Below are positions 52,048-63,671 of a stretch of DNA of 64,000 nucleotides, piece after piece. The translations under genes were made by a program, and so were the position numbers. The notes beneath the pieces were generated by a model. The model made no database searches. It was not told the DNA's origin and was given only the letters and a program-made list of their open reading frames with translations. The number at the start of each line of letters is the position of its first letter. Positions within the stretch are counted from its first letter, which is position 1. This stretch comes from Yamagishiella unicocca (taxonomy: Eukaryota; Chlorophyta; Chlorophyceae; Chlamydomonadales; Volvocaceae): assembly GCA_003116995.1 (NCBI GenBank), contig BDSL01000161.1, positions 62,001 through 126,000 on the forward strand. The letters are read 5' to 3'.

Positions 52048-54592
52048 TTAGAAGAAGGGCAGGAGACCCTTCTTCTTCGGCTCCTCCTTCGCGGCGGGCG
52101 CCGCCCCCTTGGGCTCCTCGCCTCCGTCCATGAACTCGCTGTCGATGTAGTACCAGCGGTTCTTGACGCGGATGAAGCGGCTGCGCTCCGTCACCTCATC
52201 CACCTGGCGGCGGAAGGGAGGAGGGTGCGTCAGGCAGGGGAGGACGGAGGAGGGTTGGGGGGCTGCAAGAGGAGGAGGTCAAGGAGGGGGGAAGGGGAGG
52301 GGGTGTTGCGGTGGGTTCTAGGCCGGGGGGGGGCTGGCATGGGTGGCCAGTGGGTTTTTCCTTTGTTGTAACGGTTACAGTGGGCTCCAGACCAAAAAGG
52401 TCGAAACATCGGGCACATCGCCTGACACTGAGGGTGTGTGGGTGGTGGTGGGCCAGCGTGAGGGAACAAGTGGCCGGGCTGGGCAGACAGTACGACATCA
52501 TGGGGGTGGGTTTCGGCGCGCAGCCAAAACCCCCCGGCCCAAGCTCCACACCAACCCCCCTGACTGACCTCCCCTCCTCAACACAGCTGGCCGGAACACA
52601 GCCCTCCGCCGCCGCCCGATCCAAACAGGCACCACCCTCCTGTGCGACCACCAGCCATCCGCACGAACCGCAGCCCACCCTCCCAACCGACAACGGCGAC
52701 CCTCGTGCAACCCTCGCGTTACCACATACACCTCCGCGTGCGGCACCCCCGGGCCCGCTTCGCACACGCCCCGCTTCCAAACCAGCACCCCACCTCCAAA
52801 CCAAACCCGTCCCTTCCCCTCCCTCCGCAGCCCCAGCTGCGCTCTCCACGCCCCCACCCCCACTCAAAACGACTGTTCTAAACGGTCTTTTCACACATCC
52901 ACGGGTCTTCCTCGGAACCCCACCCTCCGTGTCGCGTAACCGGGTATTTTCCCCACCCCGACCCGTCCCCCTCCCCCTCCCCATCCATCTCGACCCACCT
53001 CGGGTGCGTTGCGCGGCACCTCCGGATCCCGGATCCGCCGCCCCAATTTGAACGTGATGAACGCCTCGTCGGCTGTGGCCCCCGGCTCCGAAGACAGGAT
53101 GGCCAGCCGCAGGGGCTCCAGCCGCCGCATCGTCTGCTTGACCGTGCCCGTGTACGACGCGCGCGAGCCCGTGAACTCGGGACTGTCTGGGTGGGTGGTG
53201 TCCGCGATGAACTGCGGGTCCTTGGCTGCATAGGCGGTGTAGCGCGCGCGCAGCAGCGCCTCGGGGGAGGGCACCGCCATGTCGCCTCGGTGGTAGGGCT
53301 CGCAGCACGCCTGATGGGGGGTGCAAGTAAAACCCGTGTAGGAATGAAAGGGGAGGGGGTAAGTAAGGGGGTAAGTAAAACCCGTGTAGGAAAGAAAGGG
53401 GAGAGGGCGGGGGCGGGGGAGTAAAAAATACTCGCGCGACGACAAACCAAGGGGGGGGCAGCACGCAGCAGGTGGGGGGTAGGTAGAGGAAATCTGACCC
53501 GTGGTCCGGATGGCAGCGGTTGGAGGTTGGGTTTGGGTTTGGGGTTAAGGGGGGGGGCAGGCGGCATGGCGGCATGGCGGGTGATGGTGGTGCAAATGGG
53601 CACAGCTGGTACGACCGTGCCTCCGTGGGTTGCGACCTGGACGAGCTGCAGGTGCGCTCCAGGGGAGGTAGGCGCAGGCGCGGCCACGGGCGAGCCCACA
53701 TGCACTGCTGTTGCACTGGCGCTGTCGCTACTGGGCGGTGGTGCTACCCCCCCGCCCCCTGCCGCGACTGCGAAGGACGTGGTGGCGCCACGACGCATCC
53801 GCCGCCACGGCGACCAAGACACGAGCGCACCACGACAAGTGTGTGGCTGGGCTGCCAAAGATGAGGCGAGGTGGTGCCAGAATGATGAGGCAAGGTGGTG
53901 CCAGAACGATGAGGCGAGGTGGTGCCAGAACGATGAGGCGAGGTGGTGCCAGAACGATGCCAAGAATGACGCGCGGACTGCCGCCCAACTTTCCGTGCAC
54001 CACGACTCGCGCGGCACGGCGCATGCATCGTCTTTAGACCCCAGAGCACCGGGTGCATTTCATCCCAGAGCATCCGTGCAATTTGTGACGGGAGTGCGGG
54101 GGAGAGCATTGCTGCGGGTAGCTGAGCTGTGCGTACTTGCTCTGCTGGAATGACTTAAGGTTCATGTCAGTTCGAGCCACGGGCGGTCTTGACGGGCTAA
54201 AAACAGGTGGAACAAGACATGGCGCCGCACGCCCGCAGGTACCCGCCACCACACACACCTTTCCCTAACGCCCTCGGACACCGTGTCCCAAATGTCAAAC
54301 GAAGTAAAGCTTACGATTAAGATGCTATGTAATGTATCCTTCGCACCTCGTATAGCGCGCCGCTGCCACAAGGACATTGCGCGTCCGATGCAATTCCCTT
54401 CGCCTGCGGCTTTACCGCACCGAAGCCCTTGGGTGCAGCCGCTTTGCCACCCTTTGCAGCGAGGGGAACAAAAACTGGCAATCGGCGTACGCCACTCTTT
54501 GCGGACGCTGAACGGACAAACACCTTGCGACTGTGAAGCCCTCGCATACTCATGGCATCGCGGCCAACGGTTTGCAATTTTTGTAGCTTCAT
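52048..54592 (-). CDS. YchJ-like (UPF0225) SEC-C / NTF2-like protein, organelle-targeted
   Basis: Three exons in phase: 54592-54347, 53310-52999, 52203-52048 (TAA); 237 residues. Residues 1 to about 50 are a basic, Ser-rich leader with VFVPLAAKGG near its end, plastid-like. The SEC-C zinc motif CPCGSGALYE joins exactly at the first splice to ACCEPYHRGD. Next come ALLRARYTAYAAKDPQFI, TTHPD, and the last exon's ERSRFIRVKNRWYYIDSEF, which match bacterial YchJ (SRF...WYYIDG). A Lys/Glu/Pro tail ends KKKGLLPFF. Function in the family is unknown; zinc binding is likely from the Cys motif. Intron 2 has sense copies of the intron repeats (52863-52945) near its donor; intron 1 has a 24-bp tandem repeat. 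The first in-frame ATG was taken; a later ATG (MSMRGLHSRK) is possible. Confidence 0.85.
52863..52945 (-). repeat. Family A/B gene-sense copies near the YchJ-like intron 2 donor
   Basis: On the gene strand: GGGGAAAATACCCGGTTACG CGACACGG, then GAGGAAGACCCGTGGATGTG and GACCGTTTAGAACAG, showing the two families in tandem. Confidence 0.7.
53864..53960 (+). repeat. 24-bp tandem repeat x4 in YchJ-like intron 1
   Basis: Four copies of GATGAGGCGAGGTGGTGCCA plus GAAC (or GAAT). Confidence 0.92.
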
Positions 54593-57500
54593 TTGTCGTT
54601 TATTTCTATAACTAGTCAATGTCAAGTTTCCCAAGCGTGTTGCCGCCCTTGTCAGGTAGCCTCAGAAGCACAGACTCTTATAAACTGCCCTCGCTCATGC
54701 AGTTGCCATACGCTAAGTATACAATTCGTATATATATTGGCGACATGAATCAAACAGCATGTATGGATGGCCTGTAGGCTCTCGTGTTGTACAACGGCCC
54801 ACGGTTCATGGCAGCAGGTCAAGGAGTACGCGGCATCTATCTCCAGGTACGTCAGTGTCGCTTGATTCAACACATTCTCAGGAACGGCAGGAAAGGGTAG
54901 TTATTGGATCCGAATGGCCGCCTGAAGTAAATATACACTACCGCGGCAGTCAGCACCCCTGCCGACCGCGTATGCATCGGCGCTACACAACGATGGGGAT
55001 ACAAGCACGCACTTTACTGGAAACAGCCATGAATTGAGACCGACAAACAGCAGATCCCCGTAGATCATGATGGCCCCTGACGGGCGGGGCCAGGCGGGGC
55101 GGGCTAATAAGGGCGAGTCCGCAGTGGGGTTGGGATGCGTGCAGGGCGCCGTGGTCGTGTGCTCAGGACCTGATTGAATGGACGGTCTCGCTCGAGATGC
55201 TTTCGGGGACGTACGTTGTGTTGGTTTGTGGCTGAAGTCGCGCTTTTCCACGGAAAGTAACAGCATACCGCGCCGCTCGGCGAAGGGAGGCGCAAAGGCG
55301 AATGGCTTCACATTACCTCCCATTTGCAGCTACGAGGAAGGACGGGGGGTAAACGCGAGGAGGAAGAACGAGCCGGCTGCCGCTGTAGTAGGTGCACCTA
55401 CAATAGGTGTGCCGGACTGGATGGACGAAGTATGCTATCGGAAGGGGGCAAGGAACCTGTATACGGAACGAGAAGTGCGAGCCGGCTGCCTGCGGGGCAC
55501 TGTTGGTCGATACTGGTAACAGTGAAGTACTGGAGGAGGCTTAGAGGCGAGCCCGCTCGGGCTGATTGACTAATGCTGCGCGGAAGATCCACTGGGGAGG
55601 AAGCGGAGCCTACACGGAGGCCAAAGGCGGGAATGGCTCGTAGCAACAGCGCGTGATGGCCGCGATCAAGGCAGTGCCGCCCGCCCGGCACACGCGATGG
55701 CAGCGACCAAGGCAGTGGCCGGCACACGTGAAACCCACCACTTAGCGACAGAAAAACTACCATACAGGTACGTTGACCTGACGAGATGAGAGGAGATAAG
55801 GATACGGTGTCTGTGCAGCAGCCGCCTCCGCCACCAGCCAAAGTGTTTTTAAAGCAGCGTAGCGTATCCTCTTGCATCCCTCCCACATGCGCCGCCGCGC
55901 ATGCCTAAGCACCTTGGACACCCAACTCCGCCGCTGCCCTTGAAGTTCGAAACCCCCACCAACACTGACCACCAAAGTGCCAACCTACGGGTTTCCTCTC
56001 AACCACCAACCTCGTCGCTGCTGTCGCTGCTCCCCTGCGGCCGGTCCCGCAGAAGGCCAGCCTGGCCTCCTGCCCTGGGCCCGCAGAAGGCCAGCCTGGC
56101 CTCCTGCCCTGGGCCCGTAGGCGGCCCGACATCCGCCAGAGGGTGCAGGCGGCCCCACCGCCTGGTCCTTTTGAAACAGTACCATCAGCGTTTGGGGCGG
56201 CCACGGGCCCGGCTGGTCGTCCCCGCCGCGTTCCACGGTGCGGTCATACCACATACCACATACCATCGGGGTGTGGCAGTTGGCAGGTCAGAGGGGGCCA
56301 AGGGGCCCCGCAGCGGGAAGCCACCGAAGGGCGGGCAAATGTCCGCCGGGCATACGAGTCCGCCGGGCCCAGCTTGCCGTCGTCGTGGCCCCGCTGCGAG
56401 CTGGCCCACATGCAGTGAGCGCTGAGCAGATCCCTCAGGATCAGCAGCGCAGGGCAGGGATGGTGGCAGCCGCCGCCGTCCCTCACCCAGCAACGTCCGT
56501 AGTAAAGTCACCAGCTGCTGGTGGAGTTCTCCTTCGATAGCATTGCTGAGTTCTCCTGAGAGGCACCCAACTTGGGCAGCCGCAGGGATGACACGGAATA
56601 ACAGGGGTTACACTGGCCGATCAGCTCGTCGTAAGGCCAATAACGGTCGAGCCGAGTGAAAACTCCACAAGTAGTAGTAACTGTGCCATCGGGCACATCG
56701 CCTGACACTGAAGGAGATGAGGAGGTGGGACGAATGCGACTTGAGGGCGGAAGGCCTACACAGCCCGTCCTCCTGTCTACGCCCCGGTTGTCAGGCAGCC
56801 AATGCGACGTGATGCCTGTAGGCAGGTCGTCCGGAGTGAAAGTGCGCAATCTGGTGCCCTGGCTGAACTCTCCAGCCAAGACGTCAGCTCCTTTTGCGAC
56901 TGCTCGCTGCTGGCTTGTTGCGGTTGCTGTCGGCCAGAGTGTGCTGCACCAACGCTGAGAGTACTCAGCACACGCTAGGGGGAGACCACGATGTTGATGG
57001 CATCGGAGAAGCGAAAGCGAGCCCTGGTGGACAAAAGAATGGAGGCCAGCTGCAAGCCAGCGAATGTGGCAGCGCGGGTATCCTGCGCGAAGGCCTTAGG
57101 TCAGAGGCGAAAATGCAGCACAGTAGTGCAATGCGATGCATACACGTGAGGCCGGGTTTATCGGCAAGAGATGCCAGGGCGCCGCGCCTCGGCGGGTCTG
57201 GGCAGGTGAGGAAGAGAGGCTGATCCGGGCGGCATGCTGGAACACGGGGTTCTTGCTCCCCAGGGGCGGAATCACGCAGCCCAGCTGCATCGTTTCATAA
57301 ATTGATGCCCGGTGAAACGATAGAAGCTCGGCATCCTGTCGTGTTTGATCCAAGGCGCTGGGCCGGGAAAAAGTGGCGCAAAGCTAGCTATGCGCTGACG
57401 GTTCGTTTGGACGAGCGGATAGGAGTGCTGGCGTGCCGCCGATTTACTTGGAAAAGGAACTCGTACGGGCTTGCATCAGACGTATAATTGGATTCTGATG

Positions 57501-57906
57501 ATGCAATCCGAGCGCGCGCGCGGGCGCTCTCGCCCAGCTTGCAGAGAGCTTGTTTTGAAATGTCACGTACGGACAGCTATTCCATATTCCCAGGTTGCGG
57601 CCACATAGCCTGCCTGCCAGGCTTTTATCTTGTACTTCATTTTGCTACAATTTACATATCCGTTTGCTTGCGCGATTTCAAAGCTAATCCAGTCGGAGGC
57701 CTCCTACACCCGTTCCAAGCCAAGCAGCAACATTCCAGCGGAGTTCTGAGGTCTAGGCGGTCACAGTTAATCGCTGATTTTCTGGGGGTAAGATAGAATA
57801 CTGTATGACGGAGGAGGTCAGGGCAGTCCACCTGCATAGACAGCTTTCCTGACTCAGCGCCGTGTCACCAACACCGTGTGATGTGACATCGGCCGCACAC
57901 TTCAAT
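54593..57906. other. 3.3-kb stretch without a recognisable gene
   Basis: No family motif in any frame. It includes an imperfect ~34-bp direct repeat at 55660-55735 (AAGGCAGTG...GGCACACG), a family D antisense piece at 55974-56010, a perfect-looking 34-bp tandem duplication at 56046-56113, and a piece of repeat G at 56670-56720. The family D piece hints at an unrecognised intron near 56000. Confidence 0.45.
56046..56113 (+). repeat. 34-bp tandem duplication
   Basis: CCCGCAGAAGGCCAGCCTGG CCTCCTGCCCTGGG occurs twice in direct succession. Confidence 0.95.
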
Positions 57907-58933
57907 ATGCAGTTACACCAAGAATATACTGCTATGCCAACAAACAATTGTTTGGGCGATGATGCGGCAAGCTTTCACGTCCCTACGGCGGCTTTGCCAA
58001 CTATTGAGTCGCATCCCCAGTATCCTAACGCTGGACCGTTGATGCAAGATGCGCTGTCTCAATTCAGTTCTACACCCTTTGGAAAGCTATCGTGGGGAGC
58101 GGTGAGGCTTGATGCTCTTCGCTGCTTGGCGCGCCAAGCCATTCTGCGCCGCTAATCCGAACGCATCTTTGCTTCCTGCTTCAGTGGCGCTGTATAGCAG
58201 ACGGTGGCGACAATACAGGTGCGACGCACACTTTTGGTAGATAGGCGGTCGCATTACTCACATGTGTTCTATTGTTACTGACCAGCGCACTTCTGGTTAC
58301 AGACGGTACCCTATGGGGAGGCCTGAACACAGGCAACCAGGGGGCCATAATGCTGCCAGGAGCTTGGGCTATGGGTGAAGGGGTGCTTTTGGTAAGTAGG
58401 CAGGTTGATGGCTACAGTGTGGCTACAGTTGATGTACGCAGCCGGCACCGGGCGTCCAAATCGTTGGGCCCTTACCGCAACCATACAGGAATCTGAGGAA
58501 TACACGGATCGCCGTGAGCGCCTCTCGGAGGCCTCCGAGGGCATCTGCGAGAGCTTGTCTCGGGTGGTAGACAGCTTTACCGCCAGCATGGGAGGCTACC
58601 TGTCCGACCTCGCCTGCGCCTTAACCAGCGACAAGCGCGCAGAGAGCTTCTGCTTGTGAGTGAATGGAAATGGGTTGGTTCAGGGGTCAGCTGATGTGGG
58701 TAACGCTCAGAATCCTGAGGCGGGGTTGTGCCGTGACATACTTGGAGGTAGCCCTTGAGACGAATTCCGACGCTCCCACTTCACTAACTGTAGATATGCC
58801 CCTGCCCCCGCCCAGGAACGATGAGCACAATGTGGGTCCTGACTTCTGCAGCTGCCGCGCCCCGGCGGTCCCACCACGGCGCCCGGAAATCGGCACTCCA
58901 ACCGGTGTGAACCAGAACAAAAAGGAAGATTAG
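57907..58933 (+). CDS. Orphan spliced gene of unknown function
   Basis: Not recognised. Five candidate exons chain in phase with consensus splice sites: 57907-58101 (end GCG/GTGAGG), 58185-58218, 58303-58391 (TTG/GTAAGT), 58489-58655 (CTT/GTGAGT), 58816-58933 (TAG). They give 200 residues starting MQLHQEYTAMPTNN and ending GVNQNKKED. Exon 3 reads GTLWGGLNTGNQ and exon 4 is a charged, helical-looking segment (ESEEYTDRRERLSEASEGIC). A short CSCRAP motif is near the C-terminus. No signal peptide, membrane segment or known domain is evident. A TGTAA at 58998-59002, 65 nt after the stop, supports a real transcript end. GC is lower than in neighbouring genes. Upstream exons may exist. The chain could still be chance, so confidence is moderate. 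Confidence 0.5.
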
Positions 58934-58997
58934 AACTGGGACCGCGACGACGACAGCATTCGTACAGTCCCGACGCAACCGGAGAAGTATCTTGTTT

Positions 58998-59002
58998 TGT
59001 AA
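58998..59002 (+). terminator. TGTAA poly(A) signal of the orphan gene
   Basis: TGTAA 65 nt after the TAG of the candidate gene ending at 58933. Confidence 0.45.
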
Positions 59003-60416
59003 TGATGTTGATAGAGTGCTTTGGTAGTCGTAAGGAAGGGTCAAGGTGGTCGCTAATGCGGTTATCGGACGGGTTAGGTGGTTAATAAACCGGACGGCGT
59101 TCTTGCAGGCATGTCATCAACCGTACATGTGGATGGCATGCGCACGCGGAGCGTATGCAATGCATGTGTCCATATACAGCTTGTGAGTGGCGTGCGCCGT
59201 GTTATACCAATGCCAACTTATGGCAATGAACTGTGCGCAAGATTCTGGTCTCTTGTGCCGGAGTGAGCGAGGGGGAACAGCGGGGTTTTATTCGTGGTTG
59301 CGGCAAGGGGCTTTCATTCGTGGTTGCGGTGAGCCGTGTGCTGCCTTTAATTGCCACCATGGCTAAGATATGAGCTCATCTAGGAGCAGGTTGTGCGATG
59401 TGACTCAAGTTTCAGAGTACTAGGTGCCCTGGCGATAGTGCTGATACCGAGCCCTGGTGTCGCGGCACTACCTATCTCTAGGTTCCAGGCGCCGTGCTTC
59501 CTGTAGAACTAACTGCAGCGGTGACATTTTGTCCAACACTATGGACTAATGTTTGTGCTCTTACCGGTATAGGCTTTCGGTCTTCGCGCCATTGCCGCGA
59601 CAAGTACGCAGCAGCTTTTTTGAAGGCCTAGGCGTGGAATGCTGACGTACGTGTCAACTTTTCCCATCCATCTATCCAAGCCGTGCAGTGACATCTTTGC
59701 GGTCTGGTCGAGCCATGGGTGCTTTTATGCCTTGGTATCTATTGGGTGTGGGGCGGCGTTTGAGGTCAGCCATGTTCAAGAACATTGGCGGGAAGGCATT
59801 GCGATTGTGTCATGTCACGTGCTCTGGCGTGTGACAGCAGCAATGAGAGGAAGGAATGGGTTGCGGGTGGTGCTAGCTCGGCGTGCGAGCTGTGGGTGCC
59901 CATCTGGGGCCGAATAATGCGTAACCTGTAGCCGGTCGGCAATTGCACGCAGGCGACCGCACGCAGTTAAGCATGTGGGGTCGTGTAGTCGTTCAATGCG
60001 AGTATGGCTGAGACGTATGCAGTAAACGAGAGTATCATGTGCACACTGGATTACAGGTACTACGACGTGACAACGTGTCAAAGGATACCTAGATCGTAGG
60101 TGCGGAGGCGCACAAGGGATGTTCTTTCTGGGGTTTGCCGGGTGGCAAGGGCGCAGGTCTGTAAAAGCGCCCCCCAAGGTTTGAAAATACTCCAAACCTC
60201 AATGCACATGACATGGCCCAATGCACCCACACGACTCACACTATCGGTCCTGTGATCCTTCACAATCAGGTGACCCGTCAGGCTCGGCACTCCTATCCTC
60301 TCCGTCGCACTCAACGCACCCGCAAGTGCATGACAAGCGCTCAGCAGCAATCGCCAGCACGGCATGGCCAGCAGCCGGGCTGACGGCGTCGACGTCGCGG
60401 CCCCAGTTCTCCGCAC
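59003..60416. other. Non-coding or unassigned stretch
   Basis: No recognised coding region. A - strand TGTAA (TTACA at 60051-60055) could terminate a transcript from the Cys-rich candidate at 60417. Confidence 0.4.
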
Positions 60417-61165
60417 TCACGGGCTGGTAGTAGTACACGAACAGCGGGGCAGAGGCATGTCGGGGCCGCCATCGTCATAATCGGAGCAGCTGGCATAGAG
60501 CCCATGGTGGCAGGGCTCCGAGACCAGGCAGTAGCAGTCCGCAAGGCACACCGCGCATTGCGTCACTGGCAGTAGCGGCACGCACGGGAAGCCCGTCTCC
60601 ACATGGCCCGCGCTGCGGCGCTCGAAGGGGCCGGGCAGGCGGGTTGGGCATCAGGTGGGCATTTCGGGGCCCGGGGTGTCGGCCAACAGCAGCAGCAACG
60701 GCCGTTGCCGCGCGTTGCGCAGCGGCGGCGGGTGGGGCTGGTCATAATCAGGAACATCGTCTGGACGGGCTTGGGCATTCCCATTCCGCTCGCGCTCATA
60801 CAATTTGCACGCAATCGCGGCTGTGGCTGGTGGTCCAGCACTGTGAGGACGCCGAGCAGCGGGGCGGAGGCACCGGCATCGGGCTCGTCGTTGCTGGGGG
60901 CGCCAGGTTCTATTGGCGGGCTTGCGGCGGGCTGCATCACCGGCCGGGCTGGGAATTGCGGTTTGGCCTGGCGGGGCTGAGCGGGTAGGTCGGCGCCGGA
61001 CTGGATAATCTCACCCGGAATCCCGGATGCATGCAAACCCGCGGGTGGATGGGAGGATGCGTTTTTGTCTGAGAGCGGCGCAGACGGGGCGGCTGAGAGG
61101 AAAAGCCGCCCTTCCGCCCATTCGGCAGAATGCCCCCAGGCGTACGGCATCAGCTCGGCCTGCAT
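60417..61165 (-). CDS. Candidate Cys-rich protein, exon structure unresolved
   Basis: On the - strand a frame ending at TGA 60417-60419 reads TGFPCVPLLPVTQCAVCLAD then CYCLVSEPCHHGLYASC. Its spacing (CxxC...PCxHx5C) loosely recalls a RING or other zinc-binding finger. An ATG at 61165 opens a second frame (MQAELMPYAWGHSAEWAEGR) of about 190 residues that would need a splice to reach the Cys-rich frame; the exact junction is not clear. The + strand of the same interval also has a 125-residue frame from 60603, so the coding strand is not certain. A - strand TGTAA lies at 60051-60055. Low confidence. Confidence 0.25.
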
Positions 61166-61550
61166 GAAGGTAGCCGTGCCTACCTATTCATGGCATATAG
61201 CGGTTCTGACTTCATAAGGGCGAGAGTGGCTGCTGTCGCCAACCCGGACAGCTGCGGGCAGTCGCCTTCCAGCGGGGGCACGCTGACATAACTTACGCAT
61301 CAGGCTGTAATTCAATACCATCGTACATTGAGGTACTATAGCGACTAGGTTCTCTAGTTGCAACTCGCCGATGCGACTTGCTCGATTGCGCCAATTGTTG
61401 AAGCCGGCATCCGTCCGTGTATGTCTATATGCCTGGAACAGTGCGTAGGTAAGCACTTGTACATGCATAATGTGGGCCTCATCTGTACGCCGCCGCTGCT
61501 TGCCATAGTATTTGCGCCGCCTGTGTGCACAGGCCTCTTCAGACCCGTTC
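61166..61550. other. Intergenic region
   Basis: About 385 bp between the Cys-rich candidate and the low-complexity gene; nothing recognised. Confidence 0.4.
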
Positions 61551-62785
61551 ATGGCCCTGATCTGGATTCGCGTAACACGTGATATTGCTTCAAACGCCTA
61601 TCGGAGCGCCTTTCCTCTCCTGGCCACCTGGTCTCCATCAGCTACTGCGAAAGCCGACGGGACTGGGCAAGCAGCTTCTGGGTTACTTGGGGCCTTCTCA
61701 GCATCTTTCTCTACCAGTTCTTCCTCTTGCGTGCCGTTCGCGGCGTATCGTTGTTCCGGTGCAAGCCCGATGACGACGCTGCGGCCGCCAACCCTGCCAT
61801 CGGGCCGCAAACGCCAAGCGCTGCCACTCAGCCCGGCCAGCTCCGAGCTCGGCGGGAGCTCAAATTGCAGCGAAGGTGCTCAGCCCTCGTGCTCGTACGA
61901 GACGGGCGCGCATGTGACGTCCCGTAGGCGGCAGCCTGCGCTGCTATCCGCGGCCGCTGGTGCCGCAACAGCAGCTCGCTCGGAACCCAACGGAGCGGAC
62001 TACTCCGCTGCAGCCAATGTAACTCGTTCGACCAACCCTCAACTCCGCCGCAGCGGCAACGCAACGACGCCGCTGACAGCCGCAGTCAGTCCCCCGCCGG
62101 ACGGCACCCCCCCGCCCGCTCCCATCACCTACCATCGCCTCCTGAGCGGCCCCAGCCATCCCCCCCGGCACCAGCAGCTCCAGCAGCCGGCAAAGAGCGC
62201 CAAACGGCGCGCAGCGGAGGCGCTGCTCGCCGCCCGCTTCTGCACGCCTCCGAGCCCCTCCGGCCTGCACCCCCTGCATCCCCACGCAACCCCCCACACC
62301 CCCCACACCGGCACTGCCCACGCGCACGCGTACGTCGTGGGCTGCTCCCTCTGGGCCACAGCCTCCCGACCACCCGCCGTGGCCCCGGCCGCGGCATGCG
62401 GCTGCCCCTCGCACGGCCGCTCCACCGCCGCCGCCTCCGCGGCTCGCCACCTGACCACCTCCAGCGCCGCCGCAGCCGACTCCGACGACTACGCCAGCAC
62501 TGACACCGGCGTGGAGCCCCCCAGCGCGCCCTCCGCATCCGCCGCCGCCGCCGCCGCCGCCGCGGCGCCGAATCCTAGCCACCCCAGCCAGCTCAGCGGT
62601 GGCCTTGCGCTGCTGCGTGAGCGGGCGGCTGCACTAGCAGCCGCCGCGGCCCAGTCGGAGGCCCAGCCGCCGGTCCATTCCCCCCGGCAGTACCAGTACC
62701 AGCACCAGCACCTGGAGGTGCCCCCCAGCAAGCGGGCTCGCCAGACCCTCTCGGCGGCTGCCACGAACAGCCTGGGCGGGTCCTC

Positions 62786-62821
<36 letters not shown>

Positions 62822-63671
62822 GCAGTCGGTGGCGACGACGGTGCCGCCATGCGACCCGGCGCGGGGGTGCAAAGCGGCGGCGGCGGCGGCGGCGACGGCG
62901 GCGGTGGCGTCCGCGAGGGCGGCGGCAGCGGCAGCGGCCGGTAGCAGCGGCGGCGGTGGCCGCGGCGGCGGCGGCGGCGGCGGCTTCATGATGGGGTCAG
63001 GAACGGGGCAGGGGCAGAATGGCGCCGGCGCCGGCGCGGGTGGTGCTAGTGCTAGTGCTAGTGCTGCGGAGGCGCCTTGGTGCGGGTTCGAGGTCAAAGT
63101 ACCCTCCCTCAATTGGCAGGTAGGCGGCGGCTGGGAGCGAGGGAGGGAGGGAGGGCGGTATGGGCCCTGGTTGCTGCTGCCGGGGACTTCGCTTGGGACG
63201 ACCTGGGCGCATGGGGTCGCTGAAGACCCACAATGAACACGGCAGGCACCGGCTCCCCCCTTCCCGCCGGGTCCACTCGCGCCGTCCCATGGCCAGCCGA
63301 CGCCGCGAGTTCCCCAGCTCAGCATGCAACCCCCGGGTGCACGTCAACCAAACCTCCTCCTCGCTGCCAGCCACGTCACCTCCCCCCCCCCTGCTTCCCC
63401 GCCGCACCGGCGTGGTGGCCCAGTCCACGGAAGACGTTATGCCGTCCGACCGGGCGCTCCGGAGCACGCAGCTCCCGAAACACATCTCCCCTCACTCGTC
63501 GCTCAGCGGTGTCTATGGTCTTATCCCCGGGTTGCTAGGGTGTCGTGTGGGCGTCGTGTCACCTGGCTTCCTCGCCGCCCCCGCCCCCCACAGGCCGTGT
63601 TCGACGAGCCCCCGGGCGCACTACAGCGCTACACCCTGGCGCGAGGCTACGAGAAGCTGGTGCTGCCGGAG
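61551..63671 (+). CDS. Large low-complexity protein, 5' part; continues beyond window
   Basis: Not recognised. Exon 61551-63119 (523 codons from the first in-frame ATG, MALIWIRVTRDIASNAYRSA) joins in phase to 63594-63671 (AVFDEPPGALQRYTLARGYE, KLVLPE) and then a donor GTGGGT. The first exon is rich in Ala, Ser, Pro, Gln and Gly: a Gln run near QQQQQQQQQRQQQ, Ala runs, and a Gly-rich [12 protein letters not shown] segment followed by ASASAS. There is a bipartite-like basic stretch (PAKSAKRRAAEALLAARF) and PPSKRARQTL, both plausible nuclear localisation signals. The ordered part seems to start at WCGFEVKVPSLNWQ, so a folded domain probably lies in later exons outside the window. Such architecture is common in volvocine regulatory proteins, but no function is claimed. 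The start codon is uncertain. Confidence 0.5.
63380..63555 (-). repeat. Repeat family E, inverted copy
   Basis: CGCCGCACCGGCGTGGTGGC, CCAGTCCACGGAAGACG and ACTCGTCGCTCAGCG, then GGGTTGCTAGGGTGTCG, match inverted 38955-39110. It lies in the intron between the two exons of the low-complexity gene. Confidence 0.75.

Noticed and set aside
61512..61550. Earlier non-ATG start for the low-complexity protein
   Set aside because: The only support is an in-frame TTG; the first ATG is at 61551.
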